Below, one piece after another: positions 42,455 to 52,235 of a stretch of 61,600 bases of DNA. The stretch covers positions 1 through 61,600 of the forward strand of contig CAKVBD010000011.1 in NCBI GenBank assembly GCA_934725105.1. The letters run 5' to 3'. A model generated the notes under the pieces. It had not been told where the DNA came from. It searched no databases and saw only the letters and a list, made by a program, of their open reading frames with translations. Source of the DNA: an uncultured Bulleidia sp. GTDB taxonomy: Bacteria > Bacillota_I > Bacilli_A > Erysipelotrichales > Erysipelotrichaceae. Position 1 is the stretch's first letter. Each line of letters starts with the position of its first letter. The position numbers and the translations under genes were made by a program.

Positions 42455-43545
42455 ACATTACCTCCTGTCGTATTTATAATATTTCCATCAGCTACTTTAA
42501 ATATCTTCATATTCTCATTTCTGAGAAATTCAGGTATTTCTGTTGCAGTGATGATACATTGATAAGATTTACTTACCATTTCTATTAATTTCTTTTGTCT
42601 TTCATAATCCAATTCACTCAATACATCATCCAGTAATAATACTGGCTGCTTATGTGTTTGTTTTGTTATGAAATTTAAAAGAGCCATTTTAAATGAAAGA
42701 ACTGTCATTCTTTTTTGTCCCTGTGAAGAGATTTGAATCAAAGGTTCCTGATTCATTTCAAATAGCATATCTTCACGATGAATTCCAAAAGAAGTCACAT
42801 GATTCTCAATATCCTTCTGACGATTATTTCTATGTCCCAATAAGATATTTTCATAAGAAATATCATTATCCAGACAACATTTATATTTCAAATGTACATC
42901 CACTGGATCATCAGATAACTTGTGATAAATATTTGTAATATAAGAATCAATGCTTTCAATAAAATTTTTTCTTTCTTGAATAATCATGAATTCATATTTC
43001 GAAATATTCTCATCCAATGTATCTAACAGTAACTGATTAACAGTTAGCTGTTTCAGAAGACTATTTCTTTGTTTTAATGTTGTTTGAAATTTAGATAAAG
43101 CTAAAAGATACGTATTAGAAATTTTAGAAATTTCTTGATCCATTACTTTTCTTCTTTCTTTTGGAAAATCAGAAAATATATTCAGATCATCCGGAGAAAA
43201 AAGAACAACATTCAACATTCCAACAAATTCACTGCTTTTCTTGACCGGTTGATGACGAACCAATAGAGTTTTTCCCTTTGAATGAATCACACATTCAATT
43301 TCATTACTCTTTTCTCCATCAAGAAACGTACATTTAATATCCGAAAATAATTCGCCTTTTTTTATTAACTGTTTATCATCTAAAATACGATGACTTCTTG
43401 TAAGAGATAGATAAACAAGACTTTCTAGTAGATTTGTTTTTCCTTGCGCATTCTTTCCAGTAATTACATTCATCCCCTGATAAAAATCAATGGAAGAATA
43501 TTTATAATTTCTGAAATTACGTAAAGTTACATTCTGAATGATCAT
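42451..43545 (-). CDS. recF: DNA replication and repair protein RecF
   Basis: A 364-residue SMC-like ATPase that loads RecA at gaps with RecO and RecR. Walker A GKNAQGKTNLLES is at about residue 31, the signature SQGQKR near 275 and Walker B LLLDDVLSELD near 305. It overlaps the S4-domain gene by 4 bases (ATGA). Confidence 0.96.
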   Translation of the reverse strand: MIIQNVTLRNFRNYKYSSIDFYQGMNVITGKNAQGKTNLLESLVYLSLTRSHRILDDKQLIKKGELFSDIKCTFLDGEKSNEIECVIHSKGKTLLVRHQPVKKSSEFVGMLNVVLFSPDDLNIFSDFPKERRKVMDQEISKISNTYLLALSKFQTTLKQRNSLLKQLTVNQLLLDTLDENISKYEFMIIQERKNFIESIDSYITNIYHKLSDDPVDVHLKYKCCLDNDISYENILLGHRNNRQKDIENHVTSFGIHREDMLFEMNQEPLIQISSQGQKRMTVLSFKMALLNFITKQTHKQPVLLLDDVLSELDYERQKKLIEMVSKSYQCIITATEIPEFLRNENMKIFKVADGNIINTTGGNV

Positions 43546-43742
43546 CCAACAACAAGTTTTCTTCCTTCTACTGTTACTGTGTCACCAGGATATAATTTTC
43601 TACCTCTACGATTTTCTTCAATGCCGTTGACGAGAACCTTATTTTCCATTAAATAGATCTTTGCTTCGCCACCCGTAGAAATGATATTAGACATCTTTAA
43701 GAACTGATCTAATTTAATGTATTCTTTGTTTAATTTTTCCAT
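43542..43742 (-). CDS. yaaA: S4-domain protein YaaA/RlbA type
   Basis: A 66-residue RNA-binding S4 domain (IKLDQFLKMSNIISTGGEAKIYLMENKVLVNG) at the fixed position between dnaN and recF. Its role is tied to ribosome biogenesis in relatives. Confidence 0.88.
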   Translation of the reverse strand: MEKLNKEYIKLDQFLKMSNIISTGGEAKIYLMENKVLVNGIEENRRGRKLYPGDTVTVEGRKLVVG

Positions 43743-43873
43743 AAAATTCTCCTTTATTCAGGCACATAAAAAACCTTATAAATTATATCACAAAACCTCT
43801 TAAAAGTCCTTTATTTATCCCACTTTTCTAAAGATATTACGATATATTTACAAGGTTAAAATAATCAAAGAAA

Positions 43874-44992
43874 TCAGTTATAAGTTCTAACTGGAAGAAC
43901 TAACTGGATCACGCTGTCATCATCTAGATTTTTAAGAATAAATGGCTTCATTTCACCAGTAAATTCAATAATGATTTCATCATCTTTTAAAGCTTTTGCC
44001 GCATCCATTACATAGTTGCCAGAGAAAGAAATATTCAATGGATCACCTGTCCATTCAGCATTTAATACTTCTCTAGATTCACCAATTTCCTGTGATTTAT
44101 TTGTAATTACAACTTCATCTACAGAACACTGTAGTTTATTGATTGTCATATTATCATTTTTAATAAATGTTGTACGGTCAATTGCCTTGATCAGATCCTG
44201 ACGATTCATCTTTAAAGTATATGAGAAAGATGAAGGAATCAAACGATCCGTTTCAGGATAGCCACCATCAAATAATCTTGACTGTAAGATCATATCATCA
44301 ATGACAAACTGTACTTTCTTATTATTCTGATAAATAGAAATTGTATCGTTGCTTGTTAACATTGTTGTTTTCACTTCATTTAATGATTTAGAAGGAATTG
44401 TAATGTTAAATGAATGAGCTGTTTCTAAATGAAGAATTTTCTTTGCTAAACGATATGAGTCAGTCGCTGTAATAACTAATTCATTTTCATTCAGCTTAAA
44501 GTTAACACCTGTTAATACAGGTCTAGTTTCTTTTAAGCTAGCCGCAAATGCTGTTTCTTCAATAATAGAAGCTAATTCACTTTGTTTCATAACGATTGGT
44601 TCTTCTGGTAAAGAAAAATCAATCTTTGGATAATCATAGACATTCATTCCATTGATTTTAAATACTGCAGAAGCACCAGAGAATCTTGTTAAAGAACCAT
44701 CAATGATTTCTACCTGTACATTTTCACTGTCAATCTTTTTAACGATATCTAATACATACTTAGAGTCAATTAAGATAGATCCTTCTTCTGTAATATTTAA
44801 ATTGTTATCTTCATTCTTTTGAATTGTTTTCTGAATTGAAATATCAGAGTCACTCCCAGTAAGAATCAAAGAATCATTTTTTGCTTCAATTTTGATACCT
44901 CTTAAACTAGCTTGAGGTGAGTTTGAGAATACTGCATGTGAAACGATAGATAATGCATTGGATAATACGTTTTTATTAATGTTGAAGTTCAT
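43874..44992 (-). CDS. dnaN: DNA polymerase III beta clamp
   Basis: A 372-residue sliding clamp with three repeated domains; the C-terminal MKPFILKNLDDDSVIQLVLPVRTYN is typical. GGAGG precedes the ATG. The 150-base gap to dnaA holds four further DnaA-box-like sequences. Confidence 0.96.
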   Translation of the reverse strand: MNFNINKNVLSNALSIVSHAVFSNSPQASLRGIKIEAKNDSLILTGSDSDISIQKTIQKNEDNNLNITEEGSILIDSKYVLDIVKKIDSENVQVEIIDGSLTRFSGASAVFKINGMNVYDYPKIDFSLPEEPIVMKQSELASIIEETAFAASLKETRPVLTGVNFKLNENELVITATDSYRLAKKILHLETAHSFNITIPSKSLNEVKTTMLTSNDTISIYQNNKKVQFVIDDMILQSRLFDGGYPETDRLIPSSFSYTLKMNRQDLIKAIDRTTFIKNDNMTINKLQCSVDEVVITNKSQEIGESREVLNAEWTGDPLNISFSGNYVMDAAKALKDDEIIIEFTGEMKPFILKNLDDDSVIQLVLPVRTYN

Positions 44993-45142
44993 AAGCCTTC
45001 CTCCCTGTTATGTATATTTATTAATAATTAGTTTATTGTTATTAAGAGTGTGGAAATTGTGGAAAACTCTAAATTTCAGCTTAATAACAATAAAATTTTA
45101 GCATTTTCGTGTGTTGATATAAAGTGGATAAAATTGTGGAAA
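44993..45142. other. dnaA-dnaN gap with DnaA boxes and an AT-rich tract
   Basis: Read on the plus strand, TGTGGAAAT, TGTGGAAAA, GTGGATAAA and TGTGGAAAC type sequences lie at about 45050-45142. Next to them (45010-45045) is a nearly pure A+T tract with repeated TAA/TTA triplets. In Bacillus the unwinding site lies in this gap, so this may be the DNA unwinding element. Confidence 0.45.
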
Positions 45143-46513
45143 CTATAATAGCTGCTTCTCAATTTCATCAATTGCATTCTTGAATGCAGTATCTTTTTGA
45201 AGCTGCTTCTCTACTTTTGTACAAGCAGAGATGATAGTTGAGTGATCTCTTCCACCAAATTCATCACCAATCTTGATATATGGGATATCTAGCAGCTTTC
45301 TGCATAGATAAATGGATATCTGTCTAGCGTTACTAATATTCTTTGTACGTGTTTTGGATGTAATCTGTTGTCTTGTCAATCCATAATAGTCTGCAACGAC
45401 TTTAATGATTTTCTTAGGTGATAAGCCAGTTTTATCAGAAACAACTGCCTGGTTTTTTAATGCATTCATAACTGTTTCAAACTTAATGCATCCTCCATCT
45501 GGCTGAAATTCAATTGCATAGAATAAGACACGGTTCCATGCTCCTTCTAGATCTCTCACATTACCAGAGAAGTTAGAAGCGATATAAGCTAATCCTTCTT
45601 GATCAACATCATCAATTCCATATCCATTCTGTTTGATCTTACTTTGAAGAATCGCAAGAGATGTTTCAAATTCTGGGGAATCAATGCCTACAGATAAACC
45701 AGAAGAGAATCTAGAAATCAAACGATCTTCCAAACCTTTAATTTCACGAGGCTGACGATCAGAAGCAATACATACCTGTTTCTTGTTATTTACAAGTTCG
45801 TTATAAATCGTAAAGAAGATTTCATGTGATTTTTCTTTTCCAGCAAGGAATTGAATATCATCGACAAGCAATAAATCAACGTTATACATATAATGCTTGA
45901 ATTCTTCAATACGATTATCTCGAATCGCATTCACAACTGTTTCTACAAACTTTAAAGACTCGGTATAGTAAACCTTCTTTGATGGATCATTTTTTAATAC
46001 ATAATTGGCAATGGACATCAATAAATGTGTTTTACCAAGTCCTGAGTTACCATAAATAAATAATGGATTAAAGAATTTACCAGGATTCAAAGCACATGCT
46101 AAAGCAGCAGCCTGTGATTCTTTATTACAGTCACCAACGATAAAGTTATCGAATGTTCTATCCTTTTGAATTGGCATAGATTGAAAATCAATGTCATTGT
46201 AGGAAGGAACTGGTGTAAGAATCGATTTTTCATCTGGTAATTCGTGTTCCTGGTAAACTTCAAGCATGATCGTGTGATCTAAATGAAGTACATCAATAAA
46301 ACAAGGTACAATGACGTCTGACTGACTTTGTAATATCTGCTTAGAGATAATGTTAGGTGCAACCAGGATTGCTTTGTCCGTTGTTAATTGATGCAGCGAA
46401 CAAGGCTTATAAAAGTTATTGATAATTTCGGAATCAACGTTCTGATTTGTATGCATGTAATCGAGAACTTTATTCCAAACATCTAAAAGATATTGATCTT
46501 TTGTAAAATTCAT
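45143..46513 (-). CDS. dnaA: Chromosomal replication initiator DnaA
   Basis: A 456-residue initiator. Domain I is at the N-terminus, Walker A GNSGLGKTHLL is near residue 155, Walker B LLVDDIQFLAGKE near 217, and the domain IV signature GGRDHSTIISACTKVEK is near the C-terminus. GGAG lies 8 nt before the ATG. oriC lies directly upstream. Confidence 0.98.
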   Translation of the reverse strand: MNFTKDQYLLDVWNKVLDYMHTNQNVDSEIINNFYKPCSLHQLTTDKAILVAPNIISKQILQSQSDVIVPCFIDVLHLDHTIMLEVYQEHELPDEKSILTPVPSYNDIDFQSMPIQKDRTFDNFIVGDCNKESQAAALACALNPGKFFNPLFIYGNSGLGKTHLLMSIANYVLKNDPSKKVYYTESLKFVETVVNAIRDNRIEEFKHYMYNVDLLLVDDIQFLAGKEKSHEIFFTIYNELVNNKKQVCIASDRQPREIKGLEDRLISRFSSGLSVGIDSPEFETSLAILQSKIKQNGYGIDDVDQEGLAYIASNFSGNVRDLEGAWNRVLFYAIEFQPDGGCIKFETVMNALKNQAVVSDKTGLSPKKIIKVVADYYGLTRQQITSKTRTKNISNARQISIYLCRKLLDIPYIKIGDEFGGRDHSTIISACTKVEKQLQKDTAFKNAIDEIEKQLL

Positions 46514-46549
46514 ATAAAAAACTCCAAAATATTTCTTAATAGCCTATAT

Positions 46550-47010
46550 ATTCTAATTCTAAAATTGTGGAAAAGATACAAATAATTGTGGATAATTTTT
46601 TTATCCACAATTTATACACATGTAAAATAACGCATAAAATAAAGGAATAAATGACTTTTCCACAATTTTCCACAAAATTCAAATGTGGATATATTGTGGA
46701 ATACTATTCCACAGTGTGGAAAAATCAGAAAATTGTTGAAAAATAGAAAAATATTAAAAATATTACACAATATTCAACAATCAAATAGTGGCTTATTTAT
46801 CATAAAATATGAGTTTTCCACAGTTTTCCACAATTGTGGAAAACTGTAATTGTGGATGTGGGGATTAGTTGTGGAAAACTACTTTTAATAAAATAGAAAA
46901 AAATTTAAATTTTGGCATAAATATCATGAATTTTACATGTTGTTAATAATGTTGATAAAAAAAGAATGCATATAATGCAGTAAAAATAATAAACAATTGT
47001 GGATAAACAT
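46550..47010. other. oriC: Chromosomal replication origin oriC
   Basis: About 15 DnaA-box-like 9-mers occur in 450 bases on both strands, including TTATCCACA (about 46601), TGTGGATAA (46588, 46999), and repeated TTTTCCACA/TGTGGAAAA (46566, 46637, 46648, 46716, 46814, 46825, 46835, 46872). The rest is very AT-rich. It lies immediately upstream of dnaA. Confidence 0.9.
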
Positions 47011-47041
47011 GAGAATAGTGGTTAATTTTAGTAACATTGAT

Positions 47042-47091
47042 AAAAAAGACAATATTACTGTTCATACATGAGCAGATAATATTGCCTTTTT
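47042..47091. terminator. Bidirectional terminator beside oriC
   Basis: CAATATTA (47050-47057) pairs with TAATATTG (47077-47084), with A/T runs on both sides. It would shield oriC from transcription entering from the right. Confidence 0.6.
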
Positions 47092-47426
47092 CCTTTTCAT
47101 AATTTTGATGTAAATGATTATCGTGTAGAAGGAAATATCAAATGCATTACAGTTGAAAAGCAATCTTCTAATCATTATTGTCTTGAAAAGCAAAAATACC
47201 TTACATATACACATGCTGCTGATTGAGATAACGCTTCTGAAACATATATACATGATTTATACATACTTCCAATCCCATTTCGTGTGTGATAGATTTTGTA
47301 AGTCATTAGTATATTTTGACATTATACCCTCCCTTTGTATTCTCGTTTATAGTTTGTAGACCACATACGAATGATAAGCAAGTAGGATTTTTTTCATTAT
47401 CTCTTTGTTAAAGCTTTGTCTGCCTA
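47092..47426. other. Non-coding stretch between oriC and jag
   Basis: About 335 AT-rich bases between two terminators. Short open frames here lack ribosome binding sites and resemblance to anything. I see no DnaA boxes, RNA gene or repeat. Confidence 0.5.
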
Positions 47427-47455
47427 TAAAAAAACCACTGCTTATTCACAGTGGT
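47427..47455 (-). terminator. jag terminator
   Basis: ACCACTG (47434-47440) and CAGTGGT (47449-47455) with an 8-nt loop, followed on the minus strand by T7; ends the rpmH-rnpA-yidC-jag unit. Confidence 0.8.
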
Positions 47456-47462
47456 CATTTTC

Positions 47463-48119
47463 TTATTCACCCATTGTATCGTCAGACATATCTTCGATTT
47501 CTTCAGGTTCTTCATCTGGAACATACTTGATAACAAGATGTCTATTTGTTCCTTCCCCTTCAGATTCCGTAGAAATGTTATGCCAGTCATTTAATGTCTG
47601 ATGAATGACTTTACGTTCATCATTAGGCATTGGATCAAGTTCTACATTTACATGAGATCTTTGAACCTGCTTGGCAATTCTCTTACCCATGGCTCTTAAT
47701 TTGTAATAACGTTCATCTTTGTAATGATTTACATCAATCAATACATCGATTCTCTTCTTGAATTCAGCGTTAACTGCTGCTCTTACTACAGTATTGAAGG
47801 CAGATAATGTCTTACCCATCTTACCAATCAATACAGCGTTATTATCAGCATTTAAGTTAATGATGAATCCATCATTCTTTTCTTCCAATGCAACTTCAAT
47901 ATCTAAATCAATACCAGTAAAGAAGTCTCCAAGATAATCAAAGATAAATTCTTTTACATCTTCCATTGAAAATACATTTGCTGTAATAGATTTACCAATA
48001 CCTAATACACCATCTTTTTCTTCTAAGATTGTGTATGAGAGATCTTCAACAGAACAACCCTTTTCTTCTGCAGCTTGTTCTAAGATTTCTTCAATTGTTT
48101 TAGCGGAATAAGAAGTCAT
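47463..48119 (-). CDS. jag: RNA-binding protein Jag (KhpB)
   Basis: A 218-residue protein with the Jag-N domain (TIEEILEQAAEEKGC), a KH domain (NADNNAVLIGKMGKTLSAFNTVV) and an R3H domain (PNDERKVIHQTLNDW). Its ATG overlaps the yidC stop (TAATG). Confidence 0.93.
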   Translation of the reverse strand: MTSYSAKTIEEILEQAAEEKGCSVEDLSYTILEEKDGVLGIGKSITANVFSMEDVKEFIFDYLGDFFTGIDLDIEVALEEKNDGFIINLNADNNAVLIGKMGKTLSAFNTVVRAAVNAEFKKRIDVLIDVNHYKDERYYKLRAMGKRIAKQVQRSHVNVELDPMPNDERKVIHQTLNDWHNISTESEGEGTNRHLVIKYVPDEEPEEIEDMSDDTMGE

Positions 48120-49033
48120 TATCTTGCTCCTTTCTTATTTGCATTGTTTTTATCAATAATCTTTTGAACAACTAAAGTCTTAATAATATTAACCAATGAG
48201 TTAATAGCCCAATATAGAGCCATCGCACTTGGCCACACCAAACCAAACATCATGATCGTTGCCATCATATAGATCTGCATGAACTTCATTGACTTGTTTT
48301 CAGGAACATCAGGTCTTCTATGATGTTTTGCAGCTTCAGCTTCAGCCTTCTTCTTCTGAATCATCTGAGGAAGCTTCATAGACAAGAACTGACATACTGC
48401 CATGAAGATGAATAGTAATAAATACATCCATCCAATTGCATCACCCTTCAATGCACCTTGAATACCTGTTAATGGAGTAGAATCCATCTTCATTCCTAAG
48501 AATGAACCAGTTTGAACAGCTTCACTTCTCTGAACAGCCATATACATAGCCATTAAGATTGGAAACTGAATAAATGTAACTAATAATGTACCAGTTGGAG
48601 AAATATTGTACTTCTTGTATAATGCCTGCATTTCAGCAGCCTGACGCATTTTAGAAGTATCATCATCTCTACCTTCATATTTACGCTGAATTTTTTCAAG
48701 TTCAGGCTGGATCAACTGCATCTGCTGAGTTGCAATTGTTGACTTATAAGTAGCTAAAGCAACAATACCATTAACTAAGATTGTAATTGCGATGATAGCA
48801 CCACCGACAGTAATCTTAGGAGCTAAGATATTGATCAGCTTACTTAATGGATATACGAAGATTGCGCTGAACCAGTTTTCATCAGCCATAATGCTTGAGA
48901 ATGTAGTATCGTTTGTGATTAAAATAATATTGTTATTGGCATCTCTTGGAACGGTACAGCCTACTGTCATAACCACAAATAACATGAGGCAAGACCACTT
49001 CAAGATTTTTTTCATGTGGGGACTTAATTTCAT
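48119..49033 (-). CDS. yidC: Membrane protein insertase YidC
   Basis: A 304-residue lipoprotein-type YidC. The signal MKKILKWSCLMLFVVMTVGC ends in a lipobox Cys; about five spans follow, with MQLIQPELEKIQRKY in the first cytoplasmic loop. It inserts proteins with or without SecYEG. GGAG precedes the ATG. Confidence 0.94.
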   Translation of the reverse strand: MKLSPHMKKILKWSCLMLFVVMTVGCTVPRDANNNIILITNDTTFSSIMADENWFSAIFVYPLSKLINILAPKITVGGAIIAITILVNGIVALATYKSTIATQQMQLIQPELEKIQRKYEGRDDDTSKMRQAAEMQALYKKYNISPTGTLLVTFIQFPILMAMYMAVQRSEAVQTGSFLGMKMDSTPLTGIQGALKGDAIGWMYLLLFIFMAVCQFLSMKLPQMIQKKKAEAEAAKHHRRPDVPENKSMKFMQIYMMATIMMFGLVWPSAMALYWAINSLVNIIKTLVVQKIIDKNNANKKGAR

Positions 49034-49056
49034 TACCCTTCTCCTTATTCATTTAA

Positions 49057-49389
49057 CTACAACATTGTAGCTTTATTAAATAGTTTTTCCAAGCTATTTT
49101 TATTTGTAAGATAATCGTTTTCTTTATATCCAAATCTTACAATAATGACCGCATCGTATTTGCATGTTTCAAAATCAATTAGATCCTGACACATCATACG
49201 AACCTGTCTTTTCAATTTGTTTCTTACTACCGCATTTCCTATCTTTTTAGACAGTGTAATTCCAATACGATTCATTTCTTCTTTTTTAGGACGATAGTAT
49301 AAAGCATATTGATGATTTGTAACTTTTTTTCCAGTATGAATCAATTCCTGGAATTCTTGAGATTTCTTGACACGGTTTATTTTTTTCAT
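49057..49389 (-). CDS. rnpA: Ribonuclease P protein component
   Basis: A 110-residue protein with RVKKSQEFQELIHTGKK and the RNR-like motif GNAVVRNKLKRQVRMM that binds the RNA subunit. GAGG lies 7 nt ahead of the ATG. It follows rpmH by 42 bases with an attenuator-type hairpin between. Confidence 0.94.
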   Translation of the reverse strand: MKKINRVKKSQEFQELIHTGKKVTNHQYALYYRPKKEEMNRIGITLSKKIGNAVVRNKLKRQVRMMCQDLIDFETCKYDAVIIVRFGYKENDYLTNKNSLEKLFNKATML

Positions 49390-49412
49390 ATGAAAACCTC
49401 AAAATTGAAAAA

Positions 49413-49433
49413 AAACCACCTTGTCGGCGGTTT
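49413..49433 (-). terminator. Internal terminator between rpmH and rnpA, overlapping the rpmH stop
   Basis: On the minus strand AAACCGCC, 5 nt and GGTGGTTT are followed by more T. The first arm begins within the rpmH TAA (49432-49434). It should reduce rnpA relative to rpmH. Confidence 0.7.
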
Positions 49434-49566
49434 AAGCAGATAAGACCTTTCTTCCCTTAGCACGTCTTCTTGCAAGGACCTTACGTCCGCCGACTGTTGC
49501 CATACGGGCCCTAAAGCCATGAGTGGCTTTGTTCTTTTTCTTGCTTGGTTGGTATGTTCTCTTCAT
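49432..49566 (-). CDS. rpmH: 50S ribosomal protein L34
   Basis: The 44-residue protein begins MKRTYQPSKKKNKATHGFR and ends RRAKGRKVLSA, a complete and typical L34. GGAGG lies 8 nt before the ATG. It is too short for many gene finders. Confidence 0.97.
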   Translation of the reverse strand: MKRTYQPSKKKNKATHGFRARMATVGGRKVLARRRAKGRKVLSA

Positions 49567-49664
49567 TCATGCCACCTCCATTCATAAACTTTTCTACATG
49601 TTATAGAAAACAAACGCTATAAAATAATATCTTTTGTGTAGATAATTGTCAATAAACAACAGAA

Positions 49665-49694
49665 AAAGAATCTATGAATTTTCATAGATTCTTT
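49665..49694. terminator. Terminator of the VanY-type gene
   Basis: A perfect 14-bp stem (49665-49678 with 49681-49694) with a minimal loop and a T run on the minus strand. Confidence 0.8.
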
Positions 49695-49698
49695 GATA

Positions 49699-50763
49699 TC
49701 ATTTTTCAATATTGTAATATTCTTCAAATGTATAGTTTGGATCATTCAACTCAACACCCTTATTATAGATAGCATTTGCGACATCTACACCAACATATCT
49801 ATAATGCCAAGGTTCAAAATTAACACCTGTAATACTTTCTTTTCCTTCAGGATATCTTTGAATAAATCCATACTCATGTGCATGTGCAAATAGCCATTGA
49901 CCAGCAGGAGTATCTTTAAATGCAACTGTGTTATTGATGTTAGTTGGATCATCTGTGAAATCAAGTGCTAGACCAGTCTGATGTTCATTGTAGCCAGCTA
50001 AGAAACCATTTGCCTTTGCATATTCTTCCCCATTCATAGAAATAATATCCATTGCGCGTTCTTCGATTTCTTTGTAATCCATATATCCACTTGTTACTGT
50101 CAGTGAAATTCCTTCACTTTCTGCAGCAGCTTTCATCTGTTTTGCCATTTCACCTGCTTCAGCATTTACTTGAATAACATCAGTTGTACTATTCAAATAA
50201 GGTGTTGCTAAATTAGCAGGAACATAATCCTTACTCAATGCATGCTGGAAATCAACAAGAAGCTGGAAGGAATTTAAATCCGTTAACTCTGCAGGTAATT
50301 GATTTTCTGTAACAGAAGTAGATGGTTCAAGTGTTGGAACCAATGTAGGTTTTGCGGCCTTTTTAATTTCTTCTCTATTTTTGTATGCATACATACTTAA
50401 AAATAATAAAGAAATGGATAATACAAGCAATACAGAAAGGATGATAATAATCGTCGTTTTTTTCTTTGATTTCTGCTGCTTCTTTTCTTCTTTTTCAATT
50501 GCTTCATGAATCTTTAGATCAGCAGCTGTTTTTTCCAATTCTCTAAAAACATCATCCACTTTCTTTTCTTCCATCAATTCTTTTGAATCAGGAATATTAT
50601 CAAATAATGATGTAGAAGTATTCGGTCTAACAATCTTATCATTCATTGTATTATCATCTGTTCCATTCTCTAAATCAAAATCAATATCAGGAAATGGTGC
50701 TTTTTTACTTTCAATTTTTATATTTTGCAATTCTTTTTCAAATGTATCTTCTTTATTTGCCAT
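49699..50763 (-). CDS. D-alanyl-D-alanine carboxypeptidase, VanY/M15B family
   Basis: A 354-residue protein that trims D-Ala from peptidoglycan stem peptides. A cytoplasmic, charged N-terminus of about 105 residues precedes one membrane span (TIIIILSVLLVLSISLLFL). The outer M15 domain has VTSGYMDYKEI, HQTGLALDF (zinc His and Asp) and FEPWHYRYVG (catalytic Glu and zinc His). The usual SGYRS Arg is replaced by Met, which is odd. It is divergent from the gene at 50886. Confidence 0.88.
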   Translation of the reverse strand: MANKEDTFEKELQNIKIESKKAPFPDIDFDLENGTDDNTMNDKIVRPNTSTSLFDNIPDSKELMEEKKVDDVFRELEKTAADLKIHEAIEKEEKKQQKSKKKTTIIIILSVLLVLSISLLFLSMYAYKNREEIKKAAKPTLVPTLEPSTSVTENQLPAELTDLNSFQLLVDFQHALSKDYVPANLATPYLNSTTDVIQVNAEAGEMAKQMKAAAESEGISLTVTSGYMDYKEIEERAMDIISMNGEEYAKANGFLAGYNEHQTGLALDFTDDPTNINNTVAFKDTPAGQWLFAHAHEYGFIQRYPEGKESITGVNFEPWHYRYVGVDVANAIYNKGVELNDPNYTFEEYYNIEK

Positions 50764-50885
50764 AAAACTATTTTATATGGAAAACAAGAAAAAGAGAAAT
50801 CATTTCACAAGATTTTCAGATTTTGAAGGAAAATGCGCTATAATAAAATGCTAAATTTTGTATAATTTACGAAGAGGTGAAAGAA

Positions 50886-51662
50886 ATGCAAATTATTATT
50901 TATCTTATCTTAGTATTAATGATCGTTAGAATGTTTCTAATGAGTAAAAGAACAAATAAAAGTAAAAAATTAATTGATGTAGTTAATTCTGTTGGTGATA
51001 AAGAAGAATTCTTTGAAAATATGAAGCAGTTTGAAGAAGAAATGAAAGACGATGCAGAATTTTTAAATAAGGGAAGAGTCATTCATCTTTGGGGATTAGC
51101 TTTCCATAATGAATTTATGGAATTTGATGATGTCATGAATTCTATAGATGTAGATCGAATGATGACACATGAAAAAGATGGTTCTGTAAAAATCACAGAC
51201 AATGAGGATGCATTCTTTTATTTATATTTAGGGATTCCAAATATTCTTGAAAAAGATGGAATGCATGAGTATAGAAGAAAGCTAAATGAAAAGATGGCTC
51301 AGTATAAAGATGTTTTAAAAGATCAGCTTGTACGTGTAGAAGCTGAAGCTATCAATCAATTCTATGAAAAAGAAGGCGATCAGGGATTAGCTTTCTATGA
51401 ATCTTTATTAGCTGGTGATTATAGTGAATATCAATATTCCAAGTCTTTGATTGGTCTATATAAGAGCATTGCGAATGCAACTGCTGCAGTTATCTATAAA
51501 GAACATGGTCAATCAGAAAAGTATGAAGAATGTAAACCAATGCTGGAAAACTTCGCAAAGAGTGGTATTGGTGAAAGATGGATGAAGCAGCTTGGCTTAG
51601 AAGTAAGTGTGCCAGTAGAAGAAGAGGAATTTGATACCGTTGAAGAAAAAGAGGAGGATCAA
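50886..51662 (+). CDS. Hypothetical membrane-anchored protein, 258 aa, upstream of pth
   Basis: One N-terminal span (MQIIIYLILVLMIVRMFLM) is followed by a soluble helical domain with TPR-like spacing and an acidic tail (VEEEEFDTVEEKEEDQ). The ATG at 50886 is chosen because AGAGG is 8 nt upstream; a GTG three codons earlier overlaps the SD. The true stop ends at 51665, overlapping the pth ATG by 4 bases. It is the first gene of the plus-strand cluster. Function is unknown. Confidence 0.65.
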
Positions 51663-52234
51663 TGAAATTAATTGTAGGTTTGGGAAATCCTGGAAAAGAA
51701 TATGAAAATACAAGACATAATTCTGGCTTTTTAGCTATGGATCGTCTTTTAGATAAATGTAATGTTTCTTCCACAACAAAGAAATGGAATGCATTGATTG
51801 CGAATATTAAAGTAGATAGTGAATCTGTATTATTGATGAAACCACTCACATATATGAATGAATCTGGAAATGCGGTGATTCAGGCTGTGAATTATTATCA
51901 TATTGATCCATCTGATATTCTAGTTATGCATGATGATATGGATTTACCTACAGGATCTGTAAGAATTCGTAAGAATGGATCTGCAGGTGGTCAAAAGGGA
52001 ATGAAATCCATTATTGCACATGTAGGTACAACAGATATTCCTAGAATTCGTATTGGTGTAGGGCATTCTGATAAAGGAAATCATAAACTCGTACCTGACT
52101 GGGTATTATCTCCAGTTCCAAAAAGTGAAAAAGCTGATTTTGACAATGCACTGCAGAATAGTGCAGATGCGGCATATGCATGGATTACACAGCCTATGGA
52201 TAAAGTCATGAATCAGTACAATATTAAAAAGTAA
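51662..52234 (+). CDS. pth: Peptidyl-tRNA hydrolase
   Basis: A 190-residue enzyme. Motifs are VGLGNPGKEYENTRHNSGF (catalytic His), LLMKPLTYMNESG and VMHDDMDLPTGSVRIRKNGSAGGQKGMKSI. It overlaps the preceding gene by 4 bases, and mfd starts 2 bases after its stop. Confidence 0.96.
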   Translation: MKLIVGLGNPGKEYENTRHNSGFLAMDRLLDKCNVSSTTKKWNALIANIKVDSESVLLMKPLTYMNESGNAVIQAVNYYHIDPSDILVMHDDMDLPTGSVRIRKNGSAGGQKGMKSIIAHVGTTDIPRIRIGVGHSDKGNHKLVPDWVLSPVPKSEKADFDNALQNSADAAYAWITQPMDKVMNQYNIKK

Positions 52235-52235
52235 T

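Noticed and set aside
47062..47359. Short open frames on both strands between oriC and jag
   Set aside because: No SD, odd composition, and they span a terminator hairpin.
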